Part shown: positions 9,783 to 21,611 of the stretch, one piece after another
How positions within the stretch are numbered: position 1 is the first letter of the stretch
Layout of the letters: the number at the start of each line of letters is the position of its first letter
Source: Dipteronia dyeriana
Taxonomy: Eukaryota; Streptophyta; Magnoliopsida; Sapindales; Sapindaceae
Assembly (NCBI GenBank): GCA_032871835.1
Contig: CM065297.1
Location: forward strand, 59,073,253 to 59,137,252
Reading direction: 5' to 3'
DNA length: 64,000 bases
Notes under the pieces: model-generated
The model's database searches: none
Told to the model about the DNA's origin: nothing
Seen by the model: the letters and a program-made list of their open reading frames with translations, nothing else
Program-made: the position numbers and the translations under genes

Positions 9783-10966
9783 GAACTCATGAGAGAATCC
9801 AAGACTATCACAAAAATTTTAAAGCAAACATTTTCAAATTCTCTCCCATGATCACTCCTAATTCTCTTAATGCATTTTATGTGAGAATCCTTCTCATTTT
9901 GAATTTTAGTGCAAAGCATTTTAAAAGTTTCAAACATTTCAGATATTTCTATAAGAAAGTAAGTCCAAGTAAATCTAGAAAAATCATCCACACACATAAA
10001 AATGTACCTCTTGCCACCGAGACTTTCGGTTTGCATAGGACCGATAAGGTCCATATGAAGAAGCTCTAATGGCTCATTAGTGGCAAGATACTTACCCTTC
10101 TTGTACACACTCTTAGTTTGCTTTCCTTGTTGACAAGGTCCACAAACTCCCTCAATCCTATTTCCAAACTTAGGAAGGTCTCTCACAACTTTCAAGTCTT
10201 TGAAATTTATATGACCTAACATTTGATGCCACAATTCAACTTGATCATAACTAGTCAAATTGCAAGAGATGCCATTAGAATCAAGACAATAACAATTGTC
10301 ACTTGATCTTTTGCCTTTCAATAAAACATGTCCATCTTCTCTTAGAATAGAGCAATCAACTTTTCCAAACATAACTGAAAGCCCTTCATCACTTAAATGT
10401 GATATGCTAATGAGATTGGCTTGCAAGCTATATACATAGAGAGTATTGGGCAAGGAGGGCAAATCAGGGATGGAGATGTTTCCTTTTCCTAGAACCTTCT
10501 TACGTGAACCATTACCAAAAGTGACAAATCCACCATCCTCCAACACAAGAGTTTCAAAGAAACACTTGTTTCCGGTCATATGCCTAGAACAACCACTATT
10601 AAGGTACCAAGTGTTAGAGGCTTTCGCCTTGAATGCCAGTTGGGCCAAATGTAAAACATACTCATTTGTTCTAGTCCACTTAGTAGCAACACTGTCATTT
10701 CTAGAAGCCTTGGGTTCATTGGCTCTAAAATTCCTAGGTGCATGCATTTTGGCTCTTCTAAGCATATTCTTCTCAATCATGTTTTCAAAACAACACAACT
10801 TAATAAATTTAAAACAATTCGGCCTTATGTGACCTTCAACACCACAATAATGACAAATGAGAGTAAAGTAAGAATTCATACCATACCCTTGTGCAAACAT
10901 GGAAGACTTCCCTCTCCTTTGAGTTATCCTTTGGTGTTGAGCCGAATCTCTTCTTTGAAACATCCT
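9749..10966 (-). pseudogene. C1 protease and integrase core
   Basis: Order along the frame: a second zinc knuckle CHYCGVEGHIRPNC, the protease segment WYLNSGCSRHMTGNK, the GAG-pre-integrase zinc site (ELWHQMLGHINF..CGPCQQGKQ), and the integrase core with HMDLIGPM, VDDFSRFTW and RSDHGREFEN. The three integrase acidic residues are present. In the protease the catalytic Asp of the DSG motif is Asn (NSG), which should abolish activity. C2 and C3 keep DSG. The frame is joined to the upstream coiled coil by an in-frame TAA at 10967-10969. Confidence 0.93.
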
Positions 10967-11755
10967 TTACGGTTGATTCACATTAGCTTCTCTTATTTGT
11001 TGTGGGTGAAAACTTCTTTGTTGAATTTGAGGGCTCCTTGGAAGTTGAGGTCTTGTTTGATGTGTTCTAGATTTTGGTGGATGAGCTTTAGCTTGAGAAT
11101 TTGTTTGTGCTTTCATTTGAGCTTGCTTTGATGATTCTCCAGCTTCATTCGATCTCATTTGTTGATGTGAACCTTGAGTCTCTTTGGCCTCTTGACTTTT
11201 GACAAATATGGTCTTCTTCGAGGAAGTGGCATCCTTGCCTTCCACATATCCTAGGCCCATTTTATCACTAGGACTCTTCCCACATGATAACATCTTGTCA
11301 AGTTTCTCGGTTCTGGATGTCATCTTGGCAACCAATTCTTTTGCTTCCTTAAGCTCAATCTTCAAGTTTTCTTCACTCTTCTTAGTGATCACAAGCTCCA
11401 ACTTTAAACTCTCTTCTAACTCTTTTCCACTATTTACTTTCTTACTCAAGTTGGTAATCTTGAGAGTCAACTCTAGATTCTTATTTTTTAACTCTTGAAC
11501 CTCCTTCTTCTTTTTCAATCTAGACTTTTCAAAAAACTTCATGAAGTCTACATAGTCCATTTCCTCATCAATCTCAAACCTAGAGTTAGAAGAGGTACTC
11601 TCAACACTAGAGTCATTTACATCTTCCTTGTCACTCACAACTTCCTTGCCATTATGAGATGTTGTGAAGCTAATGAAGTTTGCAACTCGATCTTCATCAT
11701 CTAAAGACTTTTCTTCCTCTTCTAAGTCTTCACTATCATTCCAAGTTGCCGCCAT
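10967..11755 (-). pseudogene. C1 gag C-terminal coiled-coil region
   Basis: 262 residues, acidic at the start (DSEDLEEEEKSLDDED), then a long heptad-like stretch rich in Glu, Lys and Leu (KKKEVQELKNKNLELTLKI and on), then a Gln/Ser/Pro-rich basic linker. Large gag regions with coiled coils between the zinc knuckle and protease occur in SIRE-type elements. The same block is found in C2 (about 24480-23893) and C3 (57271-56484). It is out of frame with the upstream gag because of an A-run length change near 11765. Confidence 0.85.
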
Positions 11756-12713
11756 TGCCTTCCCTTTTTTTTTTCTTCAAGTTTGCACATTCTGGAGCAA
11801 TATGACCTAAGCCACTGCATTCATAGCATTGAATGCCCTTCTTGGAGTCACTTTCTTGAAACTTTTCAATCTTCTTGAAGGGAGTTTTCCTTTTCACTTC
11901 CTTCCCTTTTGACCCAAAACCTTTCCTCTCAAACTTCATGAATTTTTTGAATCTTTTAACCAAGAGGGCCATTTCTTCATCTGAGTCCTCATCCTCTTCT
12001 TCAACCTTGGTGGTCTTCAAGGCAATGCTCTTTTGCTTCTTTGGAGGTGTGGGTGAATTGTTCCATCTAGACTCATAAGCTAGAAGTCTTCCAATGACTT
12101 CACTCAGCTTCATGTTCTTGTACTCACTATTCTCTTCAAGAGCCGTCACTTTTGATTCGAACCTTGACGGAAGTGGCCTCATAATCTTTTGCTTGACTCT
12201 CCTATCTGAATAGGGGTCACCAAGTTTATGGCTTTGGTTAACAATATCCATCAACTTCACTTGGAAGTCATTGAAACATTCATGCTCCTCCATTCTAATA
12301 ATCTCAAACTGCATTTGAAGGTCTTGGAGCTTTGAGTCCTTGACTACCTCGGTTCCCTCATGTGCCGTTTGAAGAATGTCCAAAGCCTCCTTTGTAATCC
12401 AAGTGTTTTGGACCAGCTTGTACTGATTATCGTCCATGGCATAAAGAATGGCATGCATAACCTTGTTGTTCCATTTGGATGCTTCAAACTCTTGAGTACT
12501 CCAACTAGACTTGGGCTTAGGAGCTTCTACACCATCGTCAGTGGTCATTTTTGGAGGAGTATAACTGTCTTCAATAGACATCCAAGCACGATCATCTATT
12601 TGGCAAAGATAGGCTACCAACTTGCCCTTCCAAGTAGCATAATTCACCCCTTTGAGTAAATAAGGGGGTTTTATGCTTGAGGCTCCCTCATGACTATTTC
12701 CATTTCCACTCAT
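11736..12713 (-). pseudogene. C1 gag N-terminal region with zinc knuckle
   Basis: The likely start is ATG at 12713-12711 (MSGNGN), 140 bases after the LTR; an upstream ATG at 12818 only extends into leader sequence. Copia gag features follow: LLKGVNYATWKGKL near the start, WxxQEFEASKWNNK, the LQTAHEGTEVVKDSKLQ block, MEEHECFNDFQVKLMDIVNQ, LPSRFESKVTALEE and VIGRLLAYE, then the CCHC knuckle CYECSGLGHIAPEC. The frame then shifts in a ten-A run (11765-11774). Gag would package RNA in cytoplasmic particles. Confidence 0.92.
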
Positions 12714-12831
12714 TGTGTTTGAGGGTAATGAATGATATGAAGATGCAAATATAATGCAACACACAAAATGCAAACAACCAAAATGCACAAGGTATGACAC
12801 ACACAATGCACAGATCACCTAAGTATATCTA

Positions 12832-12850
12832 GGCACTGGCTCTGATACCA
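12832..12850 (-). other. C1 primer binding site (tRNA-iMet)
   Basis: Directly after the 5' LTR end (TTCA, two bases) the minus strand reads TGGTATCAGAGCCAGTGCC, complementary to the 3' end of plant initiator tRNA-Met (TGGTATCAGAGC core). This is the usual primer of copia elements and fixes the LTR boundary. Confidence 0.92.
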
Positions 12851-12852
12851 AT

Positions 12853-14032
12853 TGAAATTCCCTAGAAAGTGTGTATCTATAATCTAGAAGAGGGGTGAAT
12901 AGGTTTTAATTCGATAGATTACCAATTTTGCGAATTAATCAATATTAAGAATTCTACCCCAATCTACTTAAATGCTCAATTAAATGACAACAAACATAAA
13001 ACAATAACAATACGGAAAATATACGTGAAAACCCTCCAAATTGGAAAAACGACTGGCTAGTTAGAGTGCTACCCTCGATACTCAAAATCCACTATTGAGT
13101 AAAAGTTTACAACCTAGATTGACCTCCCATCTAACCCTCCAGTTACTAACCCTTTCACTCTACCCAACATGCCTTAATAGTGATTTTGGATCACTAGCCT
13201 TGTGCACGAACCACTTAGCCACAAGCTAAAACAACAATGAAGAGATAATGGAAACCTAAGTGAATATGCAAGAATATTAAATATGCAAAAAAGCTAGGTC
13301 AATACATTCATGCTTATCTAGGATTAATAATGACAATTAAAGCAAATCCTAGATATCAATGTTCTAAATGCAAAGGCAAGAAGAATTAACTAGAAGGGTA
13401 AAATCATCCTAAATGCTAGATCTCACAAATTATTGCATCTCAACCAACAATCAATACACAAGCATGTCATAAAAGCAATTAAACATTCAAACAAGCATTT
13501 AATATGCTATAAAGACTAAAACCCCTAGGCATACATGTCTTTGTAATAAAACTATGAAGTCTAGAGCATGTAGAAGTTACCTAGTCAAGAAGAAGATGAT
13601 ACTTTATGCTTACATGATCCTAGAATGAAGCTAGATGATCATGAGATGAAGTAGGGTTGACTCCTCTGTCAAACACCGCTGTGAAACACCGCTGTGAAGG
13701 CCACGGCGGGGGCACTGCACGTAGAGTGGTCTAGACCGCGGTAAAGAGGAAAAAATCCTCTTTCTTCGGCACAAACATACATTCACACTCAAATAAAAAA
13801 TAAGACACACAAGGTACTCAAAACGGCAAATAAGCATGCAAGCAAGATAATTAAAATAAAATACATGAGTGTGAGTGTGGGCACTAAATCTCTTCAATAA
13901 AGTTAAGCAAGTGATTTTACCTTTGATGCTTGAGCTTGGTTACGAATAATGAAGCCCTAAACTACCCTTACATATTGCTTCCAACATGTGGTTTTCAATG
14001 AAATAAGCCAATCAAAAGCTGAGGAACTTACA
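12853..14032 (-). repeat. C1 5' LTR (1180 bp, internally deleted)
   Basis: It starts TGAAATTCCCTAG and ends GGAACTTACA on the plus strand like the 3' LTR. Around 13655 it jumps from GTAGGGTTGA directly to CTCCTCTGTCAAACACCGC, losing about 355 bp that include the TATA box and most of the palindrome cluster. ACACCGCTGTGAA is repeated at the junction. The deletion removes the promoter of this copy. Confidence 0.9.
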
Positions 14033-14037
14033 ATTCT

Positions 14038-15486
14038 ATCCTGAATCATTCATATGAGATATATGAATAGAGGCACCTTGTATGATGTGATCATATAGGA
14101 CTGGGCCATGATCTATATGAATCTCTCACCAAGATACGTTTACCGATGAGATTCATGTATATCAACTAATGATCTATATATATGGGTGATCTTAATCCTG
14201 AGTGTCTTATCGACTCCTTCAGGTTAGATCGTGGTCTTTGATATACCATGGGTGAGGTCAGATGCAACTCCCGATCAATATACTCTGTATGTTAGGATTA
14301 CGGTTTGGCTTGTGGCTGGGATGGTTTGTACACAATAGTGGAATCCACTCCTTCTTATGAGAAGTAGATGGTAGTTCCCTTAAGGTTTGATTCGGGGCTT
14401 GGACAATATGAGCTCTCTCCTAGTTCTGTAAGGAAATATGATTTATTGTTCATTATAGAATCAACGGTACATAAAGGATATATGTAATTAGAAGGGTATA
14501 ATAGACATTATGACCCAGCTCTAATTATGAACTACTGTGGAGGATCACACCATGTGTAATAGCTATATCGATGGACACCGAGTTGTATCAGTCTGTGTAA
14601 AAGCGTCTGTAGTTGAGAGAGTGCAGCTTCGGGTTTTTAGTGGAATGACACCGGAGTTAATAATTAAGGAATATTAATTAAAGAGTTTAATTAATGATTC
14701 CGAGGATTATTGGAGCTCAAAATACTGTGGGTCCATTAGGTCTTCTTGCTAGCCCGATCGATTTAGGTAACAAGGGTCACGGTTAATTAATTGGATTGTC
14801 CAATTAATTGTGTTACAAAAGTGACATATATATATATATATATTCAGGAATTAATTGAATAATAAGATTATTTAATTAATGAATGTTAATAGTTAAATTA
14901 ATTAAATAATTGGATTATTTAATTATATTGATAATTATGAATTATTAATTGGACGGTATTAGTTGATATATGGATTTAGGTGAAGATAAAATAATAGGAT
15001 TATTTTATTTTTACTAAATCATTTATCTAAGTATTTGAATTTAAGTTTAAATTTAAAATACTTATATCACTTTTAATATATTAGATATATTTGAAAAGGA
15101 TAATTAAAAGATATATATCAATTACAACACAAGAGATTGCATTGGATGTAAATTGGTGTGTGCACATATATAAGTGTTTGTATAGGATACAAACAAGAAT
15201 ATATATATATAAGAAAAAAAAAGATTTCAAATCAAAAGGCAAGTTAATGCAGGGTATAAGTAAAAATAAATAAATAAATTTGGTTTTGACTTTGTAAAGA
15301 TCAAAGCACGCATCAGTTTATTAAAAAGAGTAAAAAAAATTAATGATGCAGTGTACATCATTAAAACGAAATATTTATATATATATATATATATATATAA
15401 TAATAACTAGAATTGTTCTAGTTAGATTTCTCTTAGAAGAAAGAGTTTCTTCGATTCTCTCTACATTCTCCATTCAAGTTCCTTAG
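14038..15486 (+). mobile_element. Copia-B 5' LTR, segment 2
   Basis: It continues the family-B LTR after C1 and matches 32432-33825: GGCACCTTGTATGAT, GATCATATAGGACT, ATCTATATGAATCTCTCACCAAG and TACTGTGGGTCCATTAGGTC words in order. TA runs at 14828-14842 and 15373-15398 are local. It is interrupted at 15486 by a minus-strand family-A LTR. Confidence 0.85.
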
Positions 15487-17987
15487 TGTAGGGAAAAAAA
15501 CAGTTTAGAAACGCAGCGGAAGCGTGAGAAAAAACGAAATAAAGGTTTGCGTATAAATAAAAATTTTCCCTTTTATGCAACTAGAACCTTAACCCTAGAT
15601 TAATTGATGTATATAAAAGTATCGTACCTTTTTCGCTTGACGATTGAACAAGCACTGAATTAATTCCGCAAGATCTTCCAATCCAATCACGAACGTGAAT
15701 CACCTAGGAGTGTGGGCTCCCTTTCTTTAAATTTTATTCCTGAGGATGGAGACAAAGCAAATATCTTTTATTTGTTAGTTACAAATATATGCCAAGAGAA
15801 AAAATCCAAGAACGTCCGGTCACTTGTGAATTATCAATCAATTTGATTGTAACTCGCGTGAACCTTGATTCGATGTTGTACACAAAACCCTTTTGATGTA
15901 AAGGATATTAGTATACTATCGAATACAAAAACGTTCCCCTTTTTATCTTCTTGGCCGAATTCACACACTATTATTTAGAGATGGTGGAATTTTGTCTAGA
16001 GTAAAATCATATTTTTCTCCCTCAAAATTCCTATGGTGGCCTAAAATTTCTCTTAGAAATATATGCTTGGCCGAAATTCACCTCCAAAAAACCTTAGGGC
16101 TGGCCTGAATTCATCATCCACATATATATAGGTTCATAAATCCTTTCCTAAGAAGGATTCACTTGGTTGGCAAGAATCCTTTCCTTAGGTGGATTTATTT
16201 GGTAGTTAGAATCCTTATCTAAAAAGAAATCTATCCTATCCTATATGATACAAATGATGAACGAAATTCCCTTCTTTGATGTAGTTTAGGAGAGTTTAAT
16301 CTTACCTAAGAAAGATTACTTGATGGACAAGAATCCTATCTTTAGGTAGATTAACTTGGTGGTTATAATTCCTTTTCAAATAAGAATTCTACCACTAAGT
16401 AGTTTTACTTGGTGACCAAGAATCCTTTTCCAAAAAGAATCCTTTCCTACACAAGGACTCCTAATCCTACTCAATAGTGTGTTTGTAACCATATTAAAGA
16501 CTTCCTAATTTGATTTGATTAGATAAATAACTCATTTTTATTTATCTACTTATCAAATATAGTCTTTAACATTAACTATACTACCAACAATAGTATAGTT
16601 TTAGGAGACCATCTTCTAATAGGAAAAGATTTTGACTTTTAATTTAATAATTAATTAATCAACAAATTAATTAATTCCCATTTAATTAAATAATAAAATA
16701 ATATGATATATTAAAGCTATTAACCATAGCCTATGCCGCCCATACCTAGTATAAAGGCCATATATTATTTTTCTTATTTTATTAAATCCATTAGACCTTA
16801 ATAAAAAGTCCACATGTGAACTAGACCTATTATTACAAAAAGAAACAAGTTCACGTGCCTTATTACAATTCTAGATGGACCCCTAAATTGGTCCGGTAGA
16901 ATATATCAAGTGATCCATGCAAGTTCGTATGGATTGGGGATCTTGGCGGGCTATCTAAATTTAAGCTCCAATAGACACAACCCAATCACAATCAACAAAT
17001 GATTCACTTAGGTCCAATCTATTTAATTTTAGTTCATTCCACTAAAGAACTAAAATTGAACTCTTTAATAAAGATAGAATAAGTTGATGTTACTCATTCG
17101 TACCCTAGACAACCTTATTGGAGAAAATGTATCCTCGTGAAGAATACCAGTAATCGTCAAGAGCTCATAGACCGCCTATAACTCTCCAAGTTACCATATC
17201 TACTCATATGACCATATTTACTCATATGACCATATTTTGAACTTGGATATTTTGACTTGTCCAGAAGCCATGTTTCAATAGACACTATTGAAAACTTAAC
17301 TTTAAGATTTAATATCCAATACCTCAAAACATCCATATGATGGTATTCTACTCTCATTCAATAAATGGAGCCATGATGTCCATATCTATAAATGAAGTCC
17401 TCTATCGATTAACAAATGAATACCACCAAACTATCGAGGATAGACTATGCTATATAATCGTACTCATTGATAGCTCAAATGATAACACTTACAACAATAA
17501 GTCCATCATTTATCTCAGTATTGAGATAGACTCTCCGATTGTCTTCAAATGAAAACTTTTATCCATTGACGGTTCTAGATAATGTATTTCATTTTGATCC
17601 TTTTCAATGCACCCAGTGCACTAGATTCTTTTGCCCAAGGACACCACACTTTGATGATTTTAGACTCATCATAACACATTTGATCCCACTCAAATGCTAG
17701 CAAAAGAATTTACAACTTTAACAAGATAAAGGCGCCCAACCTTCTATCTTAAGTTGTGAATATTATTAAAGACTAACTAAAGAATTGTGTTTACCTCATA
17801 CATATCTAGATGTATGAACAATTCTTCTTTTCTCATAGTCTTTTGACCTTATGATTATTTACTTTTGACAATTATAATTATTATACTATAACTGCTATAA
17901 GATTTGTTAAACTAGAAATCATTTTATTCATATGAAAAGATTGTTAATTACAATATTACACTCTTGCTATCGAGCATAATCCTAACA
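15487..17987 (-). mobile_element. Solo family-A LTR (A-ii), 2501 bp
   Basis: The plus strand starts TGTAGGGAAAAA and ends AGCATAATCCTAACA, the exact reverse of the family-A ends. No internal element sequence adjoins either end; both flanks are family-B LTR, so this is a solo LTR left by recombination. The flanking pentamers are CTTAG (15482-15486) and CTGAG (17988-17992), a target duplication with one mismatch. It contains the AGGATTCTT-CCAAGT repeat block on its strand at about 16140-16460. Confidence 0.9.
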
Positions 17988-17992
17988 CTGAG

Positions 17993-18325
17993 ATCGTGAC
18001 GCACCCACACGCAAGTTCCAGTTTTGGTTGATAGCGAGGAAGATCGAGTGGTTCAGACAGGAGCACATCGTAAAGTGAAGAGTCTCCAAACGTTGGTAAG
18101 ATTGGTTCAGATAAGAGCATATCGTAAAGTGAAGGAGGCTCTAAACACTGGTAAGATTTTCTTTTTCTGATTATATCGATTTTAATTTCCTGTGTTTACA
18201 TATTGTATGTATTAGTTCTGAAAAATAATTATGATCCCAAGTTCACTGGTCCCAGATACAGATTATGATCTGTATTAAAAATTTTAAAACCTAGTTTCGC
18301 TGCGTAACCTGTGAACGGGGTTCCA
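17993..18325 (+). mobile_element. Copia-B 5' LTR, segment 3 (LTR end)
   Basis: It resumes the family-B LTR (GTGACGCACCCACACGC, compare 33830) and ends GAACGGGGTTCCA at 18325. Within it the block GGTTCAGAYAGGAGCAYATCGTAAAGTGAAG occurs twice in tandem (about 18051 and 18104), which the copy at 285 does not have. Confidence 0.8.
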
Positions 18326-18330
18326 ATAAT

Positions 18331-18343
18331 TAGTATCAGAGCC
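18331..18343 (+). other. Copia-B primer binding site
   Basis: TAGTATCAGAGCC follows the LTR end by five bases and matches the tRNA-iMet complement TGGTATCAGAGCC with one mismatch. It marks the start of the internal part of Copia-B. Confidence 0.8.
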
Positions 18344-19505
18344 AATTTTATTTTCGGAACAAGAAATTGTTTTCGATGCTCCTGTATGTATGATTGTGTA
18401 GGCACGATTTAAATTGATTGTATGTTGTTTTTGTATGTATATTATTTTTTTTAAAATTTACAAAAACATGATTGATCGTTAATTATATGGTACTATGGAT
18501 TTAGGGTTTATGAGTTGTATTATAATTTTTTTGTTTATATTTTTTTTTTACTATTATTGTATTGTAAAAAAAAATGTAACATATATTGAAGACCTGGAAA
18601 AATCGCAAAGAAGGATTTATGAGATTAATCGGAGTGACCTGAAGAGACTGGAAGACTCAGAAATTACAAGAAGACCAAGGAATTCCTTGGGGGTATTTTT
18701 GTAATTTTAGATTCCAATTTTTTTTAATTAAATAATCCACAGTACTCGGTCAATTCATGTATGCTTTATATTATGTGATGATAAAAGCATTGTCATGTAT
18801 ACGTATGCCATTTAGATTAGATGTGTCCACACAAATATATTTGATATGTCATACACGCATCATAGCCTGATATTTTATGTATTTTTTTAATGTGATTAAA
18901 ATGGGCAATATACATAATTGGCTATGAATAATGAGATTAGTTTTTAATGGTTAGAAAACTTGCTAATTCTCATTAATATTATCTAGTTATTAAAGAGTTC
19001 AATAAGTTAGATTAATAGGGTCATTTATTGTAATTAGGATTAATATGATTAATTACCTAATAATAAATGATCCAAATAAAGTGTTAGGGTTTTAATAGTT
19101 AAAACTTGGTAAACACTAACATAATAATCTGATCCTAGTAAATAGTTTACAAAGGCTTAGATTATTTACTAATAGATTAGATTTTTAATTGTTAAAAATC
19201 ATTAATAATTTATTAGTTAATTAGAATTTGTTTCTAATTAGTTAATGCACTAGATAACTTGATTAAAGTTAGTCGTTTAATCCCGTAGAGTCTAGGTGTA
19301 TTAACGGCTAATAGAAACCCTATTTTTAAAATAGTGAGTGGGAGAGGGATATATGACATATATATCCCGCAGTCTCCATCATTAGTTTAACACCGTGAGA
19401 TCCGAATGGGGCCTTGTGACGGCTTTGCTTTCGTCCTCCCTAGGGAGGGTTTCCACAAAGGTCAATACCAAGGTTGACTTCCTAACAGATAGGATTTCTG
19501 AGGGT
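18344..19505 (+). other. Copia-B leader, left part (no gene)
   Basis: 1.16 kb of AT-rich sequence between primer site and gag, with long T runs at 18525-18550 and no conserved protein. GGGAGAGGGATATA and CCTCCCTAGGGAGG words near 19341-19450 resemble the leader of Copia-A. It is split at 19505 by C2 and resumes at 27148. Confidence 0.7.
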
Positions 19506-21611
19506 TGAAATTCCCTAGAAAGTGTGTGTCTATAACCTAGAGGGGGGGGGGGGGGGGGGGTGAATAGGTTTTAATTCGATAGATTACCAATTTTGAGAAT
19601 TAATCAATACTAACAATTCTACCCCATTCATCTAAATGTTCAAAAAAGACAACAAACATAAAACAATAACAACACACAATATATATGTGGAAACCTTCCA
19701 AATGGGAAAAACCACTGGCTGTTTAGAGCGCCACCCTTGATCCTCAAAATCCGCTATTGAGTAAAAGTTTACAACCTAGGTTGACCTCCCATCTAACCTT
19801 CCAGTTACTAACCCTTTCACTCTACCCAATGGGCATTAATAATGATTTTGGATCACAAACCTTGTGCACTAATCAGATAGCCACAAGCTTAACCAACAAT
19901 GAAGAGATAATGGCTACCTAAGTGAATATGCAAGAATATTCTATATGCAAAAATGCTAGGTCAAGACATTCATGCTTATCTAGGATTAGTAATGACATTT
20001 AAAGTAAATCCTAGATATCAATGTTCTAAATGCAAAGGCAAGAAGAATTAGCTAGAAGGGTAAAACCGTCCTAAATTCTAGCTATCACAAATTAATGCAT
20101 CTCAACCAACAATAAATACATAAGCATGTCATGAAAGCAATTAAACATTCAAACAAGCATTTAATATGCAATAAAGACTAAAACCCTAGGCATACATGTC
20201 TTTGCAATGAACCTATGTGGTCTAGAGCATGTAGAAGTTGCCTAGTCAAGAAGAAGATGATGCTCCATGCTTGAATGATCCTAGAATGAAGCTAGATGAT
20301 CATGAGATAAAGTTGGGTTGAGTAAAGATGAGTGTTAAGGAGTCCCTCTCTCTATAAAAAACTAAGAACAAATAAAAATGGCTTCTTGGAATCTTAAGAA
20401 CAAAGCGAAGAGAAGAGAACAAATATATTTGGTGCCCTACTCCAAATGGTGTCGTTTTGGGTGAAAAGCAACCAAATCTTGTCAAGACCGCTGGCTGTAC
20501 CGCGGTTCAGGTAAGTGTCCAGACTGCGGTACAGAGAGCGGTGTATCACCTGGACAACGTCGCTCTGTAAGCTGTTGTGCATGCAGTTTGCTCAGACCGC
20601 GGTCTGGACAACATGTAACGTCTGTGAAACTTTGCTTGGGAGACCGCGGTGTATGCAGCAAGCACAGATCACGGTAGACACAACGGGCATCCTCTGGTAA
20701 ACACCGCTCTGCTGGCCGCGGTGAGGGCACTACACACAGAGTGGTCTAGACCGCGAAATAGAGGAAAAAATCCTCTTTTTAAGGAACATACATACATTTA
20801 ACACTCAAATAAAGATAAGACACACAAGGCACATAAAATGGCAAATAAGCATGCAAGCAAGATAATTAAAAGAAAATGCATGAGTGTGTGTGTGCACTAA
20901 AGATGAGTGTTTGAGAGTCCCTATCTCTCTAGAAAAACTAAGAACACATAAAAATGGCTTCTTGGACAAGCAAAAGAGAAGTGAACAAATATATATGGTG
21001 CCCTACACCAAATGGCTTCATTTTGGGCGAAAAGCCACCAAATCCTGTCAAGACCGCTGGCTGTACCTCGGTCCAGGTAAGTGTCCAGACCGTGGCACAG
21101 AGAACGGTGTATCGCCTGGACAACGCTGCTCTATAGGCCGATGTGCATGTAGTGTGCACAGACCGCGGTCTGGACAACATGCAACGTCTGTGAAACTCCG
21201 CTTCGAAGACCTCGACGTATACAACAAGCACAGACCGCGGTAGACACAGCTGTAATCCTCTGGTAAACACAGCTATGCAGGCCTCGGTGAGGGCACTGCA
21301 CATAGAGCGGTCTAGACCTCGGTATTGAGGAAAAAATCCTATTTTTAAGGCACAAACATACATTCAACACTCAAATAAAGATAAGAAACACAAGGCACAC
21401 AAAATGGTAAATAAGCATGCAAGCAAGATAATTAAAAGAAATTCATGAGTGTGTGTGTTCACTAATACCTTTTCAATAAAAGTTAAGCAAGTGATTTTAC
21501 CTTGATGCTTGAGCTTGGTTACGAACAATGAAGCCCTAAACTACCCTTACATATTGATCCCAAAATGTGATTGTCAACGAAATAAGCCAATCAAACACCG
21601 AGGAACTTACA
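19506..21611 (-). repeat. C2 3' LTR (2106 bp, with duplication)
   Basis: It is longer than the 5' LTR because the U3 block starting AGATGAGTGT occurs twice, at 20326 and 20901 (period 575 bp). Both units hold the TATA-like ATATAT, the 14-bp palindrome CAGACCGCGGTCTG (20593-20606 and 21159-21172) and the ACCGCGGT words. A run of 19 G is at 19542-19560. Confidence 0.92.
20326..21470. repeat. Tandem duplication of promoter block, 575-bp unit
   Basis: Two units, about 20326-20900 and 20901-21470, share AGATGAGTGTTNNNGAGTCCCT, AAATGGCTTCTTGGA, the GCTGGCTGTACC start of the palindrome cluster, and the GAGGAAAAAATCCT end. They differ by scattered substitutions, so the duplication is not recent or the units have decayed. 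The 5' LTR of the same element has one unit. Confidence 0.88.

Larger units (their letters stand above)
4822..14032 (-). mobile_element. SIRE-like copia element C1 (complete ends)
   Basis: A full-length minus-strand element of 9211 bp. Flanks are ATTCT at 4817-4821 and ATTCT at 14033-14037, a perfect 5-bp target duplication inside the family-B LTR. In element orientation the order is 5' LTR (14032-12853), tRNA-Met primer site, gag with zinc knuckle, coiled coil, protease, integrase, reverse transcriptase and RNase H, a ~1.2 kb non-coding 3' part with repeated polypurine tracts, and the 3' LTR (6355-4822). The long LTRs, the WYLxSGCSRHMTG protease segment and the polypurine cluster point to the SIRE (Sirevirus) lineage. 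Coding sequence is broken in several places. Confidence 0.93.

Noticed and set aside
12832..12850. tRNA-like word (TGGTATCAGAGCC)
   Set aside because: Only the 3'-end complement of tRNA-iMet is present, adjacent to an LTR. There is no cloverleaf, so it is a primer site and not a tRNA gene.
18495..18704. 69-codon frame in the Copia-B leader with a hydrophobic start
   Set aside because: It is built from T-runs and has no homologue in the Copia-A leader or elsewhere in the window.
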